Shown: in pieces, positions 8,782-16,920 of the stretch
How positions within the stretch are numbered: position 1 is the stretch's first letter
Layout: each line of letters opens with the position of its first letter
Assembly (NCBI GenBank): GCA_900547035.1
Contig: URFM01000006.1
Location: 1 to 64,000 of the forward strand
DNA length: 64,000 nt
Reading direction: 5' to 3'
Source of the DNA: an uncultured Clostridium sp.
Lineage (GTDB): Bacteria > Bacillota > Clostridia > Lachnospirales > Lachnospiraceae
Position numbers and translations under genes: made by a program
Notes under the pieces: generated by a model
What the model saw: only the letters and a program-made list of their open reading frames with translations
Databases searched by the model: none
Told to the model about the DNA's origin: nothing

Positions 8782-9324
8782 ATGGTTAAATTTGTGACAA
8801 GGATTTGCAATCTCCTTTCCGTCATCATGGTTCTGGCGGTCGTGGCCGTAGGTTCGGCCATGATCGTTCCCAGAATCATGGGAAACGATATCTATGCCGT
8901 AATGAGCGGCAGTATGGAGCCGTATTATCATGTGGGAAGCCTGGTAATTGTGGATAAACATGTAAGTCCGGAAGAAATATCCGTAGGAGATCCGATTACA
9001 TTTCGTATGAACAGCGGAGCTGTGGCAACCCACCGGGTTGTGTCCATTGACGAAGAGGCCAGAGAGTTTACAACAAAGGGAGATGCAAACGAAGTTCAGG
9101 ATATGGCTCCGGTTCCATTTGACAATATGATTGGCAAAGCAGGGGCATCGATTCCTCTCATTGGCTATATCCCGCTCTATATGAGAACACCAAGGGGAAT
9201 GTTCAGTATAGGAGCATATGTCATTGTATTTATACTGCTTCAGATCATACCGGAGATTGTTAAACCGGAAGAATCAGAAAAGGAGGATAGAGGAAAAGAT
9301 GAAACACATAAAAAAATGGATTAA
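8782..9324 (+). CDS. sipW: SipW-type signal peptidase I
   Basis: This 180-residue membrane peptidase of the ER/archaeal S26B branch processes TasA-like proteins in Bacillus. It has an N-terminal membrane segment (about 8-32), the catalytic Ser in MSGSMEPYYHVGS, and a His (ATHRVVSID) at the place where classic bacterial enzymes have Lys. A conserved GDAN motif follows, with a second membrane segment near 140-160. It lies 24 bp after the adhesin gene and overlaps the next gene by 26 bp. The downstream products have the matching unusual signal peptides, so it most probably cleaves them. The symbol is by homology type only. Confidence 0.88.
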   Translation: MVKFVTRICNLLSVIMVLAVVAVGSAMIVPRIMGNDIYAVMSGSMEPYYHVGSLVIVDKHVSPEEISVGDPITFRMNSGAVATHRVVSIDEEAREFTTKGDANEVQDMAPVPFDNMIGKAGASIPLIGYIPLYMRTPRGMFSIGAYVIVFILLQIIPEIVKPEESEKEDRGKDETHKKMD

Positions 9325-9973
9325 ATCGCCGATTCATATCATGGTTTCCCTGATGCTGATCATGGTCTTAGGCGTAGGCTCCATTGCCTTCTTTACCGAT
9401 ATGGAATCCGTTGCCAATATAATCCGGATTGGAAATATGGGCATCGAAACGGAAGAAACGCTGGAGGGCCTGAATAAAAATAACATCGGGGTAACGGTAT
9501 CAGGCAATGCAGAGTGCTATGTAAGGATTCGGGTGGATGTGCCTACGGTGTCTTATACAGATGCAACTGGGGTCCTACATCAGGCCGTGATAACGCTGCC
9601 TGGGGTAGAGGGGAGTATAAGGATAACAGCCTCAGAATGGAAGGACTATGAGGGACCAATCAACGTCAGTCAAGATGGTGAGCCTTATATCTGGGAGAAG
9701 AAAGAAGATGGCTTCTGGTATTTAAATAAAACTCTTTCCAACAATAGAACGGTTACGTTTATAGAGAGTATCAGCTACGATGGCCTTTTTACAGTGGATG
9801 AGGACGGAACCAAATCACTTCCAGGTAATATCACACTTGACATGTTGTCTATTCCGATTACATCCGAGGCCGTGCAGGCGGAGAATATTCCAGTTGGCGG
9901 TGCAGTAGGTACAGAGGCAGCATATGCAGCGTTTCAATACGTTGCACAGACTTCATCCGGTTCAGAAGGGTGA
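9299..9973 (+). CDS. SipW-dependent TasA/camelysin-like protein (first copy)
   Basis: The 224-residue secreted protein has a long N-terminal hydrophobic segment followed by SIAFFTDMESVANIIRIG. The pattern A/SFFTDxE...N.I.IGN at the mature N-terminus is typical of SipW-processed camelysin/TasA fibre proteins. The rest is predicted beta-rich secreted sequence with no further motif I recognise. The ATG at 9299 follows AAGGAGG and is chosen over upstream starts because those lie inside sipW without a ribosome site; the reading frames overlap by 26 bp. It probably forms part of, or an anchor for, an extracellular fibre together with the next gene product. A minor or accessory pilin role, like Bacillus TapA, is also possible. 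Confidence 0.75.
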   Translation: MKHIKKWIKSPIHIMVSLMLIMVLGVGSIAFFTDMESVANIIRIGNMGIETEETLEGLNKNNIGVTVSGNAECYVRIRVDVPTVSYTDATGVLHQAVITLPGVEGSIRITASEWKDYEGPINVSQDGEPYIWEKKEDGFWYLNKTLSNNRTVTFIESISYDGLFTVDEDGTKSLPGNITLDMLSIPITSEAVQAENIPVGGAVGTEAAYAAFQYVAQTSSGSEG

Positions 9974-10060
9974 ATGGAAAATACTATAAAACTTAATACA
10001 AAATAATACCGATGTAAATAAAAATTTACATAAACATTTTAATGAGTGGAGGAAATGAAA

Positions 10061-10702
10061 ATGAGGAAAAAAGTAGCTCTTACAGTAGCAGCAGCGGCAA
10101 TGGTGGGAACCCTGGCAGTTGGCGGAACCTTGGCTTGGTTTACGGATACGGAGACCGCGACCAATGTAGTGACAATTGGAGATGTGGATATCATTTTAGA
10201 GGAAACTGGTAATGGAAACGTTAATGGTGAAGGCGGTCTGACATATGATGACATTATGCCGAATGACCAGCTGGAAAAAGATGTGGATATTAAAAATGTT
10301 GGTACGAATGATGCATATGTGAGAGCTACCATTACGGTGACCGGAACCCAGCAGATAATTGATGATTTACTTGCTCAGAATAATGCTGCAATCAAATTTA
10401 CGAACTTGTATGAGGGCGGAGCATGGACAGAGGTTGACGGTGCAGCAGTTTATGTTGTGGAATACGACGGAACATTTGCAAACGACGATGTATGGAATCT
10501 GTTTGATGGAATCGAAATCCCCAATTGGGGCAACGCATATGAAGGTGCAGACTTCAATGTCGAAGTAACAGCTGAAGCTATCCAGGCAGCTAACTTTGAT
10601 ACTCAGGCTGATGCAATCCAAGCAATGAGTACAGTAAGCGACCTTGATGAGGGGAATAATAATGATATTGTAGGAACCCCTAGCAGTGCAAACCAGAACT
10701 AA
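10061..10702 (+). CDS. TasA/camelysin-like major fibre protein candidate (second copy)
   Basis: The 213-residue protein has a SipW-type signal peptide (MRKKVALTVAAAAMVG, then GGTLAWFTDTETATNVVTIG). An acidic beta-rich body follows, with DVDIKNVGTNDAYVRATITV, a segment usual in TasA-family proteins. The start at 10061 is preceded at 8 bp by GGAGG; an ATG at 10055 is too close to that site. It is separated from the first copy by about 90 bp of AT-rich DNA, which may contain its own promoter or an mRNA-processing site and could raise its expression. The high Asp/Asn/Thr content, absence of Cys and small size fit a self-assembling fibre subunit. Whether it polymerises is inferred. Confidence 0.78.
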   Translation: MRKKVALTVAAAAMVGTLAVGGTLAWFTDTETATNVVTIGDVDIILEETGNGNVNGEGGLTYDDIMPNDQLEKDVDIKNVGTNDAYVRATITVTGTQQIIDDLLAQNNAAIKFTNLYEGGAWTEVDGAAVYVVEYDGTFANDDVWNLFDGIEIPNWGNAYEGADFNVEVTAEAIQAANFDTQADAIQAMSTVSDLDEGNNNDIVGTPSSANQN

Positions 10703-10754
10703 TTTTTCGTAACCCCCTAACCGATGCATTTGCAGCGAGAAAGGTTATTATGCT

Positions 10755-11666
10755 ATGAAAAGAGATAAAATCAAACGGCTTGTGGCAGGCTTTTGCACGA
10801 TGGTTGTGATGACCGTGGGAAGCATGACTGCACTCGCTGCGGATACGGATTCCATCAACGTAGAAGGCAGCGGCACAGCTTCCGGCTCTACCCACGTCCA
10901 GGTTTACCAGGACAAGGACCTCTTTTCCAATATGAAGAACCTGATGCCCGGTGACACCATTTCCAACCAGGTGACCGTAGCGAACACAAGCGGCCGCTCG
11001 GTAACGGTCTATTTGAAAGCCTATCCAGAATTTATCGGCAGCGCTGACGGCCTGGAGGCCACCAGAGTCCGCACCGAGAGCAACGGCGCACTGAGCACGG
11101 CATCCGCCGATGGAAAAACGTTCCGCAGCGATATTCTGGACCAGATTTCAATGACCCTGAGACTGGGAGATGAAATCCTCTATCAGGGAAGCGCCGACGG
11201 CGAGAATCCGGATGAGGGATATGAGGCTATGGTAGACGGCGACTATGGAATCAGCCTTGGAAGCTTCGCATCCAATACGCAGGAAACCATGACCATTGAA
11301 CTGACGCTGCCCGGCCCCACATTTGACAACTCATTTGAAAGCAAATTCGACGCCGTAGACTGGGTATTCTGCGTGGAAGGCACTACCCCCGGCTCGTCAG
11401 GCGGCGGAAGCAGCGGAGGCGGTGGCGGAGGAAGCAATACCGGAAACGGACGCTACAACCCTTCAGGAAACGATACTTCCTCCTCCCTGGAGGACATAAC
11501 CGGAGAAGACGGAACCAATATCGTGGTGACGGACCCGGGAGCTTCCCTTGCTTCCATTCCCAAACTGGGCGATACGGGAATCAGCGGATACGTATTTGGA
11601 ATTGCAGCGGCACTGTTGCTTGCCTGCACCGCCATTTATATGAGAAAACGCCTGGGACGCGATTAG
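10755..11666 (+). CDS. Surface protein with sortase-type C-terminal anchor
   Basis: The 303-residue protein has a normal signal peptide (1-28, ending ALA-ADT). A beta-rich ectodomain with SNQVTVANTSGRSVTVYLKAY covers about 35-215. A Gly/Ser linker at about 215-235 (run of GGGSSGGGGGG) and a C-terminal sorting region complete it: IPKLGDTG, then a 20-residue hydrophobic helix, then RKRLGRD. The motif PKLGDTG departs from LPXTG but has the usual order of motif, membrane helix and positive tail. A class B sortase is encoded 120 bp downstream, so it is the obvious substrate. It may be the wall anchor of the TasA-like fibre. Its SNQ...VANTSGRSVTVYLK segment is TasA-like, so it could be a fibre base subunit. 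Confidence 0.75.
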   Translation: MKRDKIKRLVAGFCTMVVMTVGSMTALAADTDSINVEGSGTASGSTHVQVYQDKDLFSNMKNLMPGDTISNQVTVANTSGRSVTVYLKAYPEFIGSADGLEATRVRTESNGALSTASADGKTFRSDILDQISMTLRLGDEILYQGSADGENPDEGYEAMVDGDYGISLGSFASNTQETMTIELTLPGPTFDNSFESKFDAVDWVFCVEGTTPGSSGGGSSGGGGGGSNTGNGRYNPSGNDTSSSLEDITGEDGTNIVVTDPGASLASIPKLGDTGISGYVFGIAAALLLACTAIYMRKRLGRD

Positions 11667-11717
11667 TATAGGCAAATACTGTTCGCAGCCCACACAAAAA
11701 CAATGGAACAGACAGAG

Positions 11718-11745
11718 GGCAGCGGAGGATTTCCGCTGCCTTCGT
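11718..11745 (+). terminator. Weak intrinsic terminator or attenuator before the sortase gene
   Basis: GGCAGCGGA (11718-11726) pairs with TCCGCTGCC (11732-11740) and is followed by TTCGTCATTT. The T-run is interrupted, so partial read-through into the sortase gene is likely. Confidence 0.5.
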
Positions 11746-11789
11746 CATTTCCGCTATGACCACTGAACCAGATACAGGAGACATCAATC

Positions 11790-12590
11790 ATGAAAAAAAT
11801 GGCCAGACATTTATTGACATTTATCATTATCCTCTGCGTGGCGGCTGCGGCTTATATGGGCTGGAAAATCATTCAGACACAGCTGGAGTACCGGAGGGGG
11901 GAGGAAGGCCTGGAGGCCATCTATCAGGTGATGGAGGAGGCAGTGCCCATTCAGATCGAAGAGGAGAATGGGGAGGAGGAGCAGGAGGAACCCTGGGAGG
12001 TGCGCCGCCAACGGTATATGGCGCTGTACGAGCAGAATCAGGATGTGTGCGGCTGGATTCGCGTGAAGGGTACGGTGATTGACTATCCGGTGATGCACAC
12101 GCCGGAGGACCCGGAATACTATTTCCACCGGGATTTTGAAGGGAATTATTCTTCCTACGGAATGATTTTCATAGACGGTGACTGCCGCCTGGACGGGACT
12201 TCTCCCAACCTTCTGATTTACGGTCATCACATGAGAAATGGTTCTATGTTTGCCGCCATTGAGGACTACGATAATACGGAATTCTGGGATTCTCACCCCC
12301 AGATTCAGTTCGACACCCTGGAGGAAGCCGGAATTTATGAAGTGATAGCGGCATTTAAACTTCCTGCCGCTCAGCTGGATGAAGACTTTAAGACTCTGCT
12401 TCTGGCGGAAGATCAGGAGGACTTTGAACGCCTGATGGAGCAGCTGAAGGTCTGGCGTCTGTATGATACGGGCGTGGAGGCGGAGTGGGGGGACCGGCTG
12501 ATTACCCTGACTACCTGCGAATATACCCAGGCCGACGGAAGGTTTTTTGTAGTGGCAAGAAAAATGGACTCTCAGGGAGAAATGGAGTAG
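11790..12590 (+). CDS. Class B sortase
   Basis: The 266-residue transpeptidase has an N-terminal membrane anchor (about 7-24), an acidic linker (about 48-70) and a sortase B fold. The catalytic His lies in IYGHHM, the catalytic Cys in ITLTTCEY, and the Arg in the final strand GRFFVVARK. NQDVCGWIRVKGTVIDYPVM is the typical SrtB entry segment. Class B enzymes attach a few specialised proteins, or in some Clostridia build pili, using motifs other than LPXTG. That agrees with the PKLGDTG tail encoded just upstream. It follows the anchor-protein gene after a hairpin and is 7 bp ahead of the transglutaminase-like gene. It probably links the fibre base protein to peptidoglycan or to another subunit. 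Confidence 0.9.
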   Translation: MKKMARHLLTFIIILCVAAAAYMGWKIIQTQLEYRRGEEGLEAIYQVMEEAVPIQIEEENGEEEQEEPWEVRRQRYMALYEQNQDVCGWIRVKGTVIDYPVMHTPEDPEYYFHRDFEGNYSSYGMIFIDGDCRLDGTSPNLLIYGHHMRNGSMFAAIEDYDNTEFWDSHPQIQFDTLEEAGIYEVIAAFKLPAAQLDEDFKTLLLAEDQEDFERLMEQLKVWRLYDTGVEAEWGDRLITLTTCEYTQADGRFFVVARKMDSQGEME

Positions 12591-12597
12591 AAACGGG

Positions 12598-13566
12598 ATG
12601 AAAAAGACATTTTTTAGAAGCATACCTGTCTGTCTGCTGGCGGTTTTGCTGCTTGGTCAGCCCGCTCAGGGAGCGCTTCGCCTGGAGGGCTTTGGCTCGG
12701 TCCAGCCCAGGGGAGAAAGCGCCTATGACATCAATTATCCGCTGCGGGATTACCTGGAGGAGGCGGGGCTGCAGTATGCGGACGCCGTTTACGCGACAGG
12801 GGAGGGGGAAGGACAGCTGGAACGCAGGCCCAGGCAGGATGGATATTATGGGCTTTACAACTATTTTGGCCTGTCGGATGAGCTGTGCAGCGCCCTTTAC
12901 GGGGAAGGGGTGCAGAGCGGGACCGGAGAACGGGCGGCGGACGGGGACAGTCTGCTGGTTTTGGCCCGCGTTCCTCTTTATCAGGAAAATACCGGCAGCG
13001 ACGCCTACAAGCAGGAGCGAAATGAGCTGGCGGTAGCGATTCGGACCTACCTGAACAGCTTCTCCTGGCAGACGGAAAGCCAGCTTTACCGGGCTCAGTA
13101 CGCCGCCCTCTATATCGCCTCTAACTGCGCCTACGACACTTCCTTGTATGAGCGTTTCCTCCAGAGCGGTCAGGAGGACTGGACCGCCCCGTCTTTTACC
13201 GCTTACGGCTGCCTGGTAAACAAAAAGGCGGTGTGTGAGGGATTTTGCGTAGCTTATCAGCTCCTGACCAGGGCCACCGGCCTGGATTCCTTCTGTGCGC
13301 CGGACGATCATGACCCGGAGCACATGTTCGTCTATGTCCGGGCCGACGGAGACTGGTACAAGGTGGACCTGGCGGTGCTCAACATCGCTCCTCAGGACCT
13401 GGTGGACCGCTGCTTTAAAACCACGGTCAATGAGGAGGTGAGCAGGGTCCAGCAGGCATTTGCGGCTTACGGATATGGGGCGGGAAAAAACGGGCGGGGA
13501 GTGGATTTTCTTGCGCCGGGGAATCTGACGAACGTTACCATGAGCAGAAGGGTCAGAGTTTACTGA
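12598..13566 (+). CDS. Secreted transglutaminase-like protein
   Basis: The 322-residue protein has a signal peptide (about 1-26, QPAQG-ALR) and a C-terminal transglutaminase-like (papain-fold) domain. The catalytic Cys is in KAVCEGFCVAYQLL, the His in DPEHMFVYV, and the Asp probably in WYKVDLAVLN, which matches the Cys-His-Asp order of the family. The preceding 170 residues have no motif I know. It is the last gene of the surface locus, translationally close to the sortase gene. Transglutaminase-like proteins in such loci could cross-link fibre subunits through Gln-Lys bonds or act as peptidases. A cross-linking role is inferred from context only. Confidence 0.8.
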   Translation: MKKTFFRSIPVCLLAVLLLGQPAQGALRLEGFGSVQPRGESAYDINYPLRDYLEEAGLQYADAVYATGEGEGQLERRPRQDGYYGLYNYFGLSDELCSALYGEGVQSGTGERAADGDSLLVLARVPLYQENTGSDAYKQERNELAVAIRTYLNSFSWQTESQLYRAQYAALYIASNCAYDTSLYERFLQSGQEDWTAPSFTAYGCLVNKKAVCEGFCVAYQLLTRATGLDSFCAPDDHDPEHMFVYVRADGDWYKVDLAVLNIAPQDLVDRCFKTTVNEEVSRVQQAFAAYGYGAGKNGRGVDFLAPGNLTNVTMSRRVRVY

Positions 13567-13639
13567 GATGATTATATGACTCGGAAAATGATTATAATAG
13601 ACCGCAGAACTTATCTTTAATGGTCGAATCATGAAAGGT

Positions 13640-13667
13640 TTGCAGACAAGAGAAAATACGGTATAAT
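13640..13667 (+). promoter_or_regulatory. Promoter candidate for the small Rpn-tail gene
   Basis: TTGCAG (13640-13645) and TATAAT (13662-13667) are separated by 16 bp, about 70 bp ahead of the ATG at 13740. Confidence 0.5.
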
Positions 13668-13739
13668 GAAAGGCGCAGTAGAGAAATCCTGGCGAAGCGG
13701 GTGCGGGAGCTGAAAGAGACAGAGGAAGGAGCAAAGACT

Positions 13740-13961
13740 ATGTGTGAAGAGATGGACCGCATTTTCAGAGAAGGAAGAAGGTTGGGTGAGAAACATGGTG
13801 AAAAACGCGGAGAACGGCGAGGGGAGATGAAGTCAAAGAGGGAGACCGCAGCGAGATTGGCAAAGAGAGGAATGACGGTTCCTGAAATCGCGGAACTTGT
13901 AGGAGCGAATACGCAGCTGGTCCAGAAATGGCTGGAAAACAGGATAGAAGTTCTGAAATAG
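13740..13961 (+). pseudogene. C-terminal remnant of an Rpn/PD-(D/E)XK nuclease-family protein
   Basis: The 73-residue product starts MCEEMDRIFREGRR. A charged stretch of Gly-Glu/Lys/Arg repeats follows (GEKHGEKRGERRGE), then an AKRGMTVPEIAELVG helix-turn-helix-like tail. This matches the C-terminus of recombination-promoting Rpn nucleases and related transposase-family proteins, whose catalytic domain is absent. The reading frame extends upstream to a GTG at 13701 and beyond (REILAKRVRELKE), also Rpn-like, which supports truncation. It has its own promoter-like sequence, a ribosome site (GGAAGGA) and a terminator. Small independently expressed C-terminal Rpn products are known, so it could still act as a short protein. 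Confidence 0.55.
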
Positions 13962-13985
13962 ACAGCGTATATAGACGGCTTATAA

Positions 13986-14028
13986 GAAGGGCTGCCGCAC
14001 CATTTGGGGGGATATGCGGCAGCCCTTC
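13986..14028. terminator. Strong intrinsic terminator, probably bidirectional
   Basis: A perfect 14-bp stem, GAAGGGCTGCCGCA (13986-13999) with TGCGGCAGCCCTTC (14015-14028), encloses a 15-base loop. It lies between the convergent Rpn remnant and flotillin genes. The T-runs are poor on both sides, so it may need other factors. Confidence 0.6.
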
Positions 14029-14067
14029 TCTGCGTATTAAGCGGGTATGTCAGGCTCACGGCAGCCC

Positions 14068-15600
14068 CTATGATTTCTCCGATTCTGAGGCTTCCTGGGG
14101 TTCCGGGGCCTCCGCTTCCGGCTTGGCGGTGTTTCCGATGACGATATCCGGCGCTCCCGTAAGGTTAATATTCCGGGTAGTGTTGGCTTCCAGGGACTCT
14201 GCCTTCATGATATCGGCCAGATCCAGGCCGGTGGCTTCCTTCATGGATTCAAAGAGCCGGGCCATGACGACCGGCACGTTGCCGGCCACAGAGCCGACCC
14301 CTTTCTCTGAACCGCCGTCTCCGCCGATAATGGTAATCTTGTCAATCTGGGATAAGGGCTCGGCAATCTTTCCGGCGATTTCCGGCAGCACCTTTATCAT
14401 CATTTCCGCGATGGCTGCCTGGTTGTACTTCTGATAGGCCTCCGCCTTCTTCTCCATGCCTTCCGCTTCCGCCAGGGCCTTGGCCTGGATGGCGGCGGCT
14501 TCCGCCTCGCCCTTGGCCCGGATACCTTCGGCCTCCTGGAGCATGGCGTATTTTTGTGCTTCTGCCAGGGCCTTTTTGGCCTCGGCTTCTTTCTCCTGTT
14601 CGTACTTGCGGGCTTCTGCCTCTCTCTGGCGGCGGGTCAAATCTGCTGCTGCCGCCTGCTCGATGGCGTAGCGGTCCGCATCTGCCTTCTTGTTGATTTC
14701 CGCTTCCAGAGCCTGCTGCTGCACCGTAACTTCCTGCCTGCGCAGTTCCGCCTCCCGTTCGGTCCTGGCAATCTGAGCGTTGACGGTGGCGGTCTGAATC
14801 GTCTTTTCCTGTTCCTGCTTCTGAATCTCATAGGCGGCGTCCGCCTCCGCCTTCTTGGTATCCGAAGCCTTCTGAAGCTCCGCCTTCTTGATGGCAAGCT
14901 CATTGTTTTTCTGGGCGATTTCCGTCTCCGCCAGAACCCGGGCGTCGTTGGAGGCCTTGTCGGCAGCCGCCTTGGCGATGGCGATATCCCGCTCTGCCTC
15001 CGCCTTGGCGATGGAGGCGTCCTTGCGGATTTTTGAGGTATTGTCCATACCAAGGTCCTGAATCAGACCGTGCTCATCGGTAACGTTCTGGATATTGCAG
15101 GAAAGAATATCGATTCCCAGTTTCTCCATGTCCCGGGAAGCTTTGGTCATCACCTGGTCGGAGAAGGAATCCCGGTCCGTGTTGATAGCCCGCAGGGTCA
15201 GGGTTCCGATGATTTCACGCATATTTCCCTGAAGAGAATCCTGCAGGTCGGCTGCGATTTTAGAGGGCTCCTTGTTTAAAAAGTTGCGCATGGCAAGCTT
15301 CATCCGCTCCGGGTCCTCCGCCACCCGGACCTTAGCCACGGCGTCCACCATGACGTTAATGAAATCGTTGGTGGGGATGTACTCATCGGTTTTAATATCT
15401 ACTGTGATCTGCCCCAGGTACAGCTTATCCAGCTGCTCAAAGAAGGGGATTTTCAGACCGGCCCGGCCAATCAGAACCCGGGGCTCTTTGCGGATTCCGG
15501 AGATAATATAGGCGTGGTCCGGCGGAGCCTTTACATACCCCTGAGTAAGGAGCAGAAGCAGGAGGATGATGGGGAGAAAGGCAAGGATTAGTTCGATCAT
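14068..15600 (-). CDS. floT: Flotillin (SPFH/band 7 membrane-microdomain scaffold)
   Basis: The 510-residue protein has an N-terminal hydrophobic membrane anchor (about 2-20) and an SPFH/band 7 domain (about 22-190, QGYVKAPPDHAYIISG to GIDILSCNIQNV). A long Ala/Glu-rich coiled coil follows (about 190-410, with repeated KAEAE and EAEA patterns), then a short oligomerisation tail (MIKVLPEIAGKIAEPLSQIDKITII). Flotillins organise membrane microdomains and influence signalling, secretion and fluidity. The length and the full flotillin C-terminus place it with FloT (YuaG) rather than the shorter FloA. The gene is monocistronic, facing the surface locus convergently. A strong site (GAAAGGAGAA) precedes the start. 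The NfeD-like partner gene often found beside flotillins is not adjacent. Confidence 0.93.
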   Translation of the reverse strand: MIELILAFLPIILLLLLLTQGYVKAPPDHAYIISGIRKEPRVLIGRAGLKIPFFEQLDKLYLGQITVDIKTDEYIPTNDFINVMVDAVAKVRVAEDPERMKLAMRNFLNKEPSKIAADLQDSLQGNMREIIGTLTLRAINTDRDSFSDQVMTKASRDMEKLGIDILSCNIQNVTDEHGLIQDLGMDNTSKIRKDASIAKAEAERDIAIAKAAADKASNDARVLAETEIAQKNNELAIKKAELQKASDTKKAEADAAYEIQKQEQEKTIQTATVNAQIARTEREAELRRQEVTVQQQALEAEINKKADADRYAIEQAAAADLTRRQREAEARKYEQEKEAEAKKALAEAQKYAMLQEAEGIRAKGEAEAAAIQAKALAEAEGMEKKAEAYQKYNQAAIAEMMIKVLPEIAGKIAEPLSQIDKITIIGGDGGSEKGVGSVAGNVPVVMARLFESMKEATGLDLADIMKAESLEANTTRNINLTGAPDIVIGNTAKPEAEAPEPQEASESEKS

Positions 15601-15849
15601 GAGATTCTCCTTTCTGAAAATAAACGTAACTGTTTTGTGATATTTTTATCGTATCATATGTATCTGAAGAAATAAACAGAATTAATAAAAATGTCAGAAT
15701 GCGACAGAAAAAAACAAGGATATGGGGGCGAAGGAAAATGTGCTTTTAAAAAGAATTTAAAAATTCCCCTCTAATTTTTTAAGTCTGCCTTTTAGAATGC
15801 TTCTTGTCACATGAGAAAAGGACAGAGATTTGAGAAAGGAGGAGCATTG

Positions 15850-16920
15850 ATGGAGCGGATTATTATTATACCGGCATTTAGGCCGGACAAATATTTAAAA
15901 CAGATTGTCAGGCGCAACTGGGAGCTGGAAAATCAGATGATTGTGGTGGACGATGGAAGCGGGCAGGAGTACCGACCGCTGTTTGAAGAATTAGGAGAAA
16001 AATGTATTGTCCTGCATCATGAGGAAAAGAGGGGCAAGGGGGAGGCCATAAAAACCGCTCTCCAATATATTAAAGAGGAACTGTGGGAGTGCGGTGTGAT
16101 CGGTATTATGGATGCGGACGGGCAGCACCTTCCCGAGGATATGGACCGGCTGCTGATTCAGGCGGGACTGAATCCCGGGGCTCTGGTTTTGGGGACCAGA
16201 ACCATAGACGAAACCATGCCTTTTAAGTCGCGAATGGGGAACCGCATAACCTGCAGAATTTTTCAGCTGATGACTGGCGTAGCCGTATCGGATACCCAAA
16301 TCGGGCTCCGGGCATTTTCCGCGGAGCTTCTGGATTTTATGAGCAGAATCTCGGGAAGCAGGTATGAGTATGAGATGAACATGCTGGCATCCTGCGCAAA
16401 AAAAGGGATTCCCATAAGAGAGGTGCCTATACGGACGATTTATCACGACAAGGAAAACAGCTGCTCCCATTTTCGGAGAATTCGGGACTCCGTGAGGATT
16501 TACCGGGAGCTGTTCAAATTTTTCCTTTCCTCTTTTTTCAGCTTTCTTCTGGACTATGGTTTGTTCTGTCTGCTGGTGCTTCTGTTTCCGAGGAACGGCT
16601 GGAGCGTACTGGCTGCCAATGTGGGCGCCAGGCGGATCAGCGCGGCTTACAATTATACGGTCAACTGCCGCTTTGTCTTTCATGAGAAAGGAAAAACTAA
16701 AACTGCGGCTGGCTACGCCGGCCTGGCTCTCTTCATTCTAATTTTAAATAACTGGATTCTGCAGCTGTACGCAGGAGTGTTCCGTCTGCCGGTGTACACT
16801 GCGAAAATCATGACGGAACTCACACTGTTTTTAATCAGCTGGATGGTTCAGCGGCAGATGATATTTGAACGAAAAAGAAAACCAGGAATTTGCTGGAAAG
16901 AAAGCGGGAGAGAGGCATGA
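15850..16920 (+). CDS. Family 2 glycosyltransferase fused to a GtrA-like membrane domain
   Basis: The 356-residue protein has a DPM1-like GT2 domain (about 1-220: IIIIPAFRPDKYLKQIV, VVDDGSG, GIMDADGQHLPEDM, NRITCRIFQLMTGVAVSDTQIGLRAF). A GtrA-like domain with four hydrophobic segments follows (about 225-350). It probably transfers a sugar from a nucleotide donor to a polyprenyl phosphate and flips it, for cell-surface glycan modification. The ATG at 15850 follows GAAAGGAGGA; the upstream in-frame ATG at 15811 lacks a site. The stop overlaps the next start (ATGA), so the three genes to 18169 are coupled. Confidence 0.88.
   Translation: MERIIIIPAFRPDKYLKQIVRRNWELENQMIVVDDGSGQEYRPLFEELGEKCIVLHHEEKRGKGEAIKTALQYIKEELWECGVIGIMDADGQHLPEDMDRLLIQAGLNPGALVLGTRTIDETMPFKSRMGNRITCRIFQLMTGVAVSDTQIGLRAFSAELLDFMSRISGSRYEYEMNMLASCAKKGIPIREVPIRTIYHDKENSCSHFRRIRDSVRIYRELFKFFLSSFFSFLLDYGLFCLLVLLFPRNGWSVLAANVGARRISAAYNYTVNCRFVFHEKGKTKTAAGYAGLALFILILNNWILQLYAGVFRLPVYTAKIMTELTLFLISWMVQRQMIFERKRKPGICWKESGREA

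Noticed and set aside
14456..15279. Plus-strand frames opposite the flotillin gene
   Set aside because: Mirror frames of the Ala/Glu-rich coiled coil on the true coding strand.
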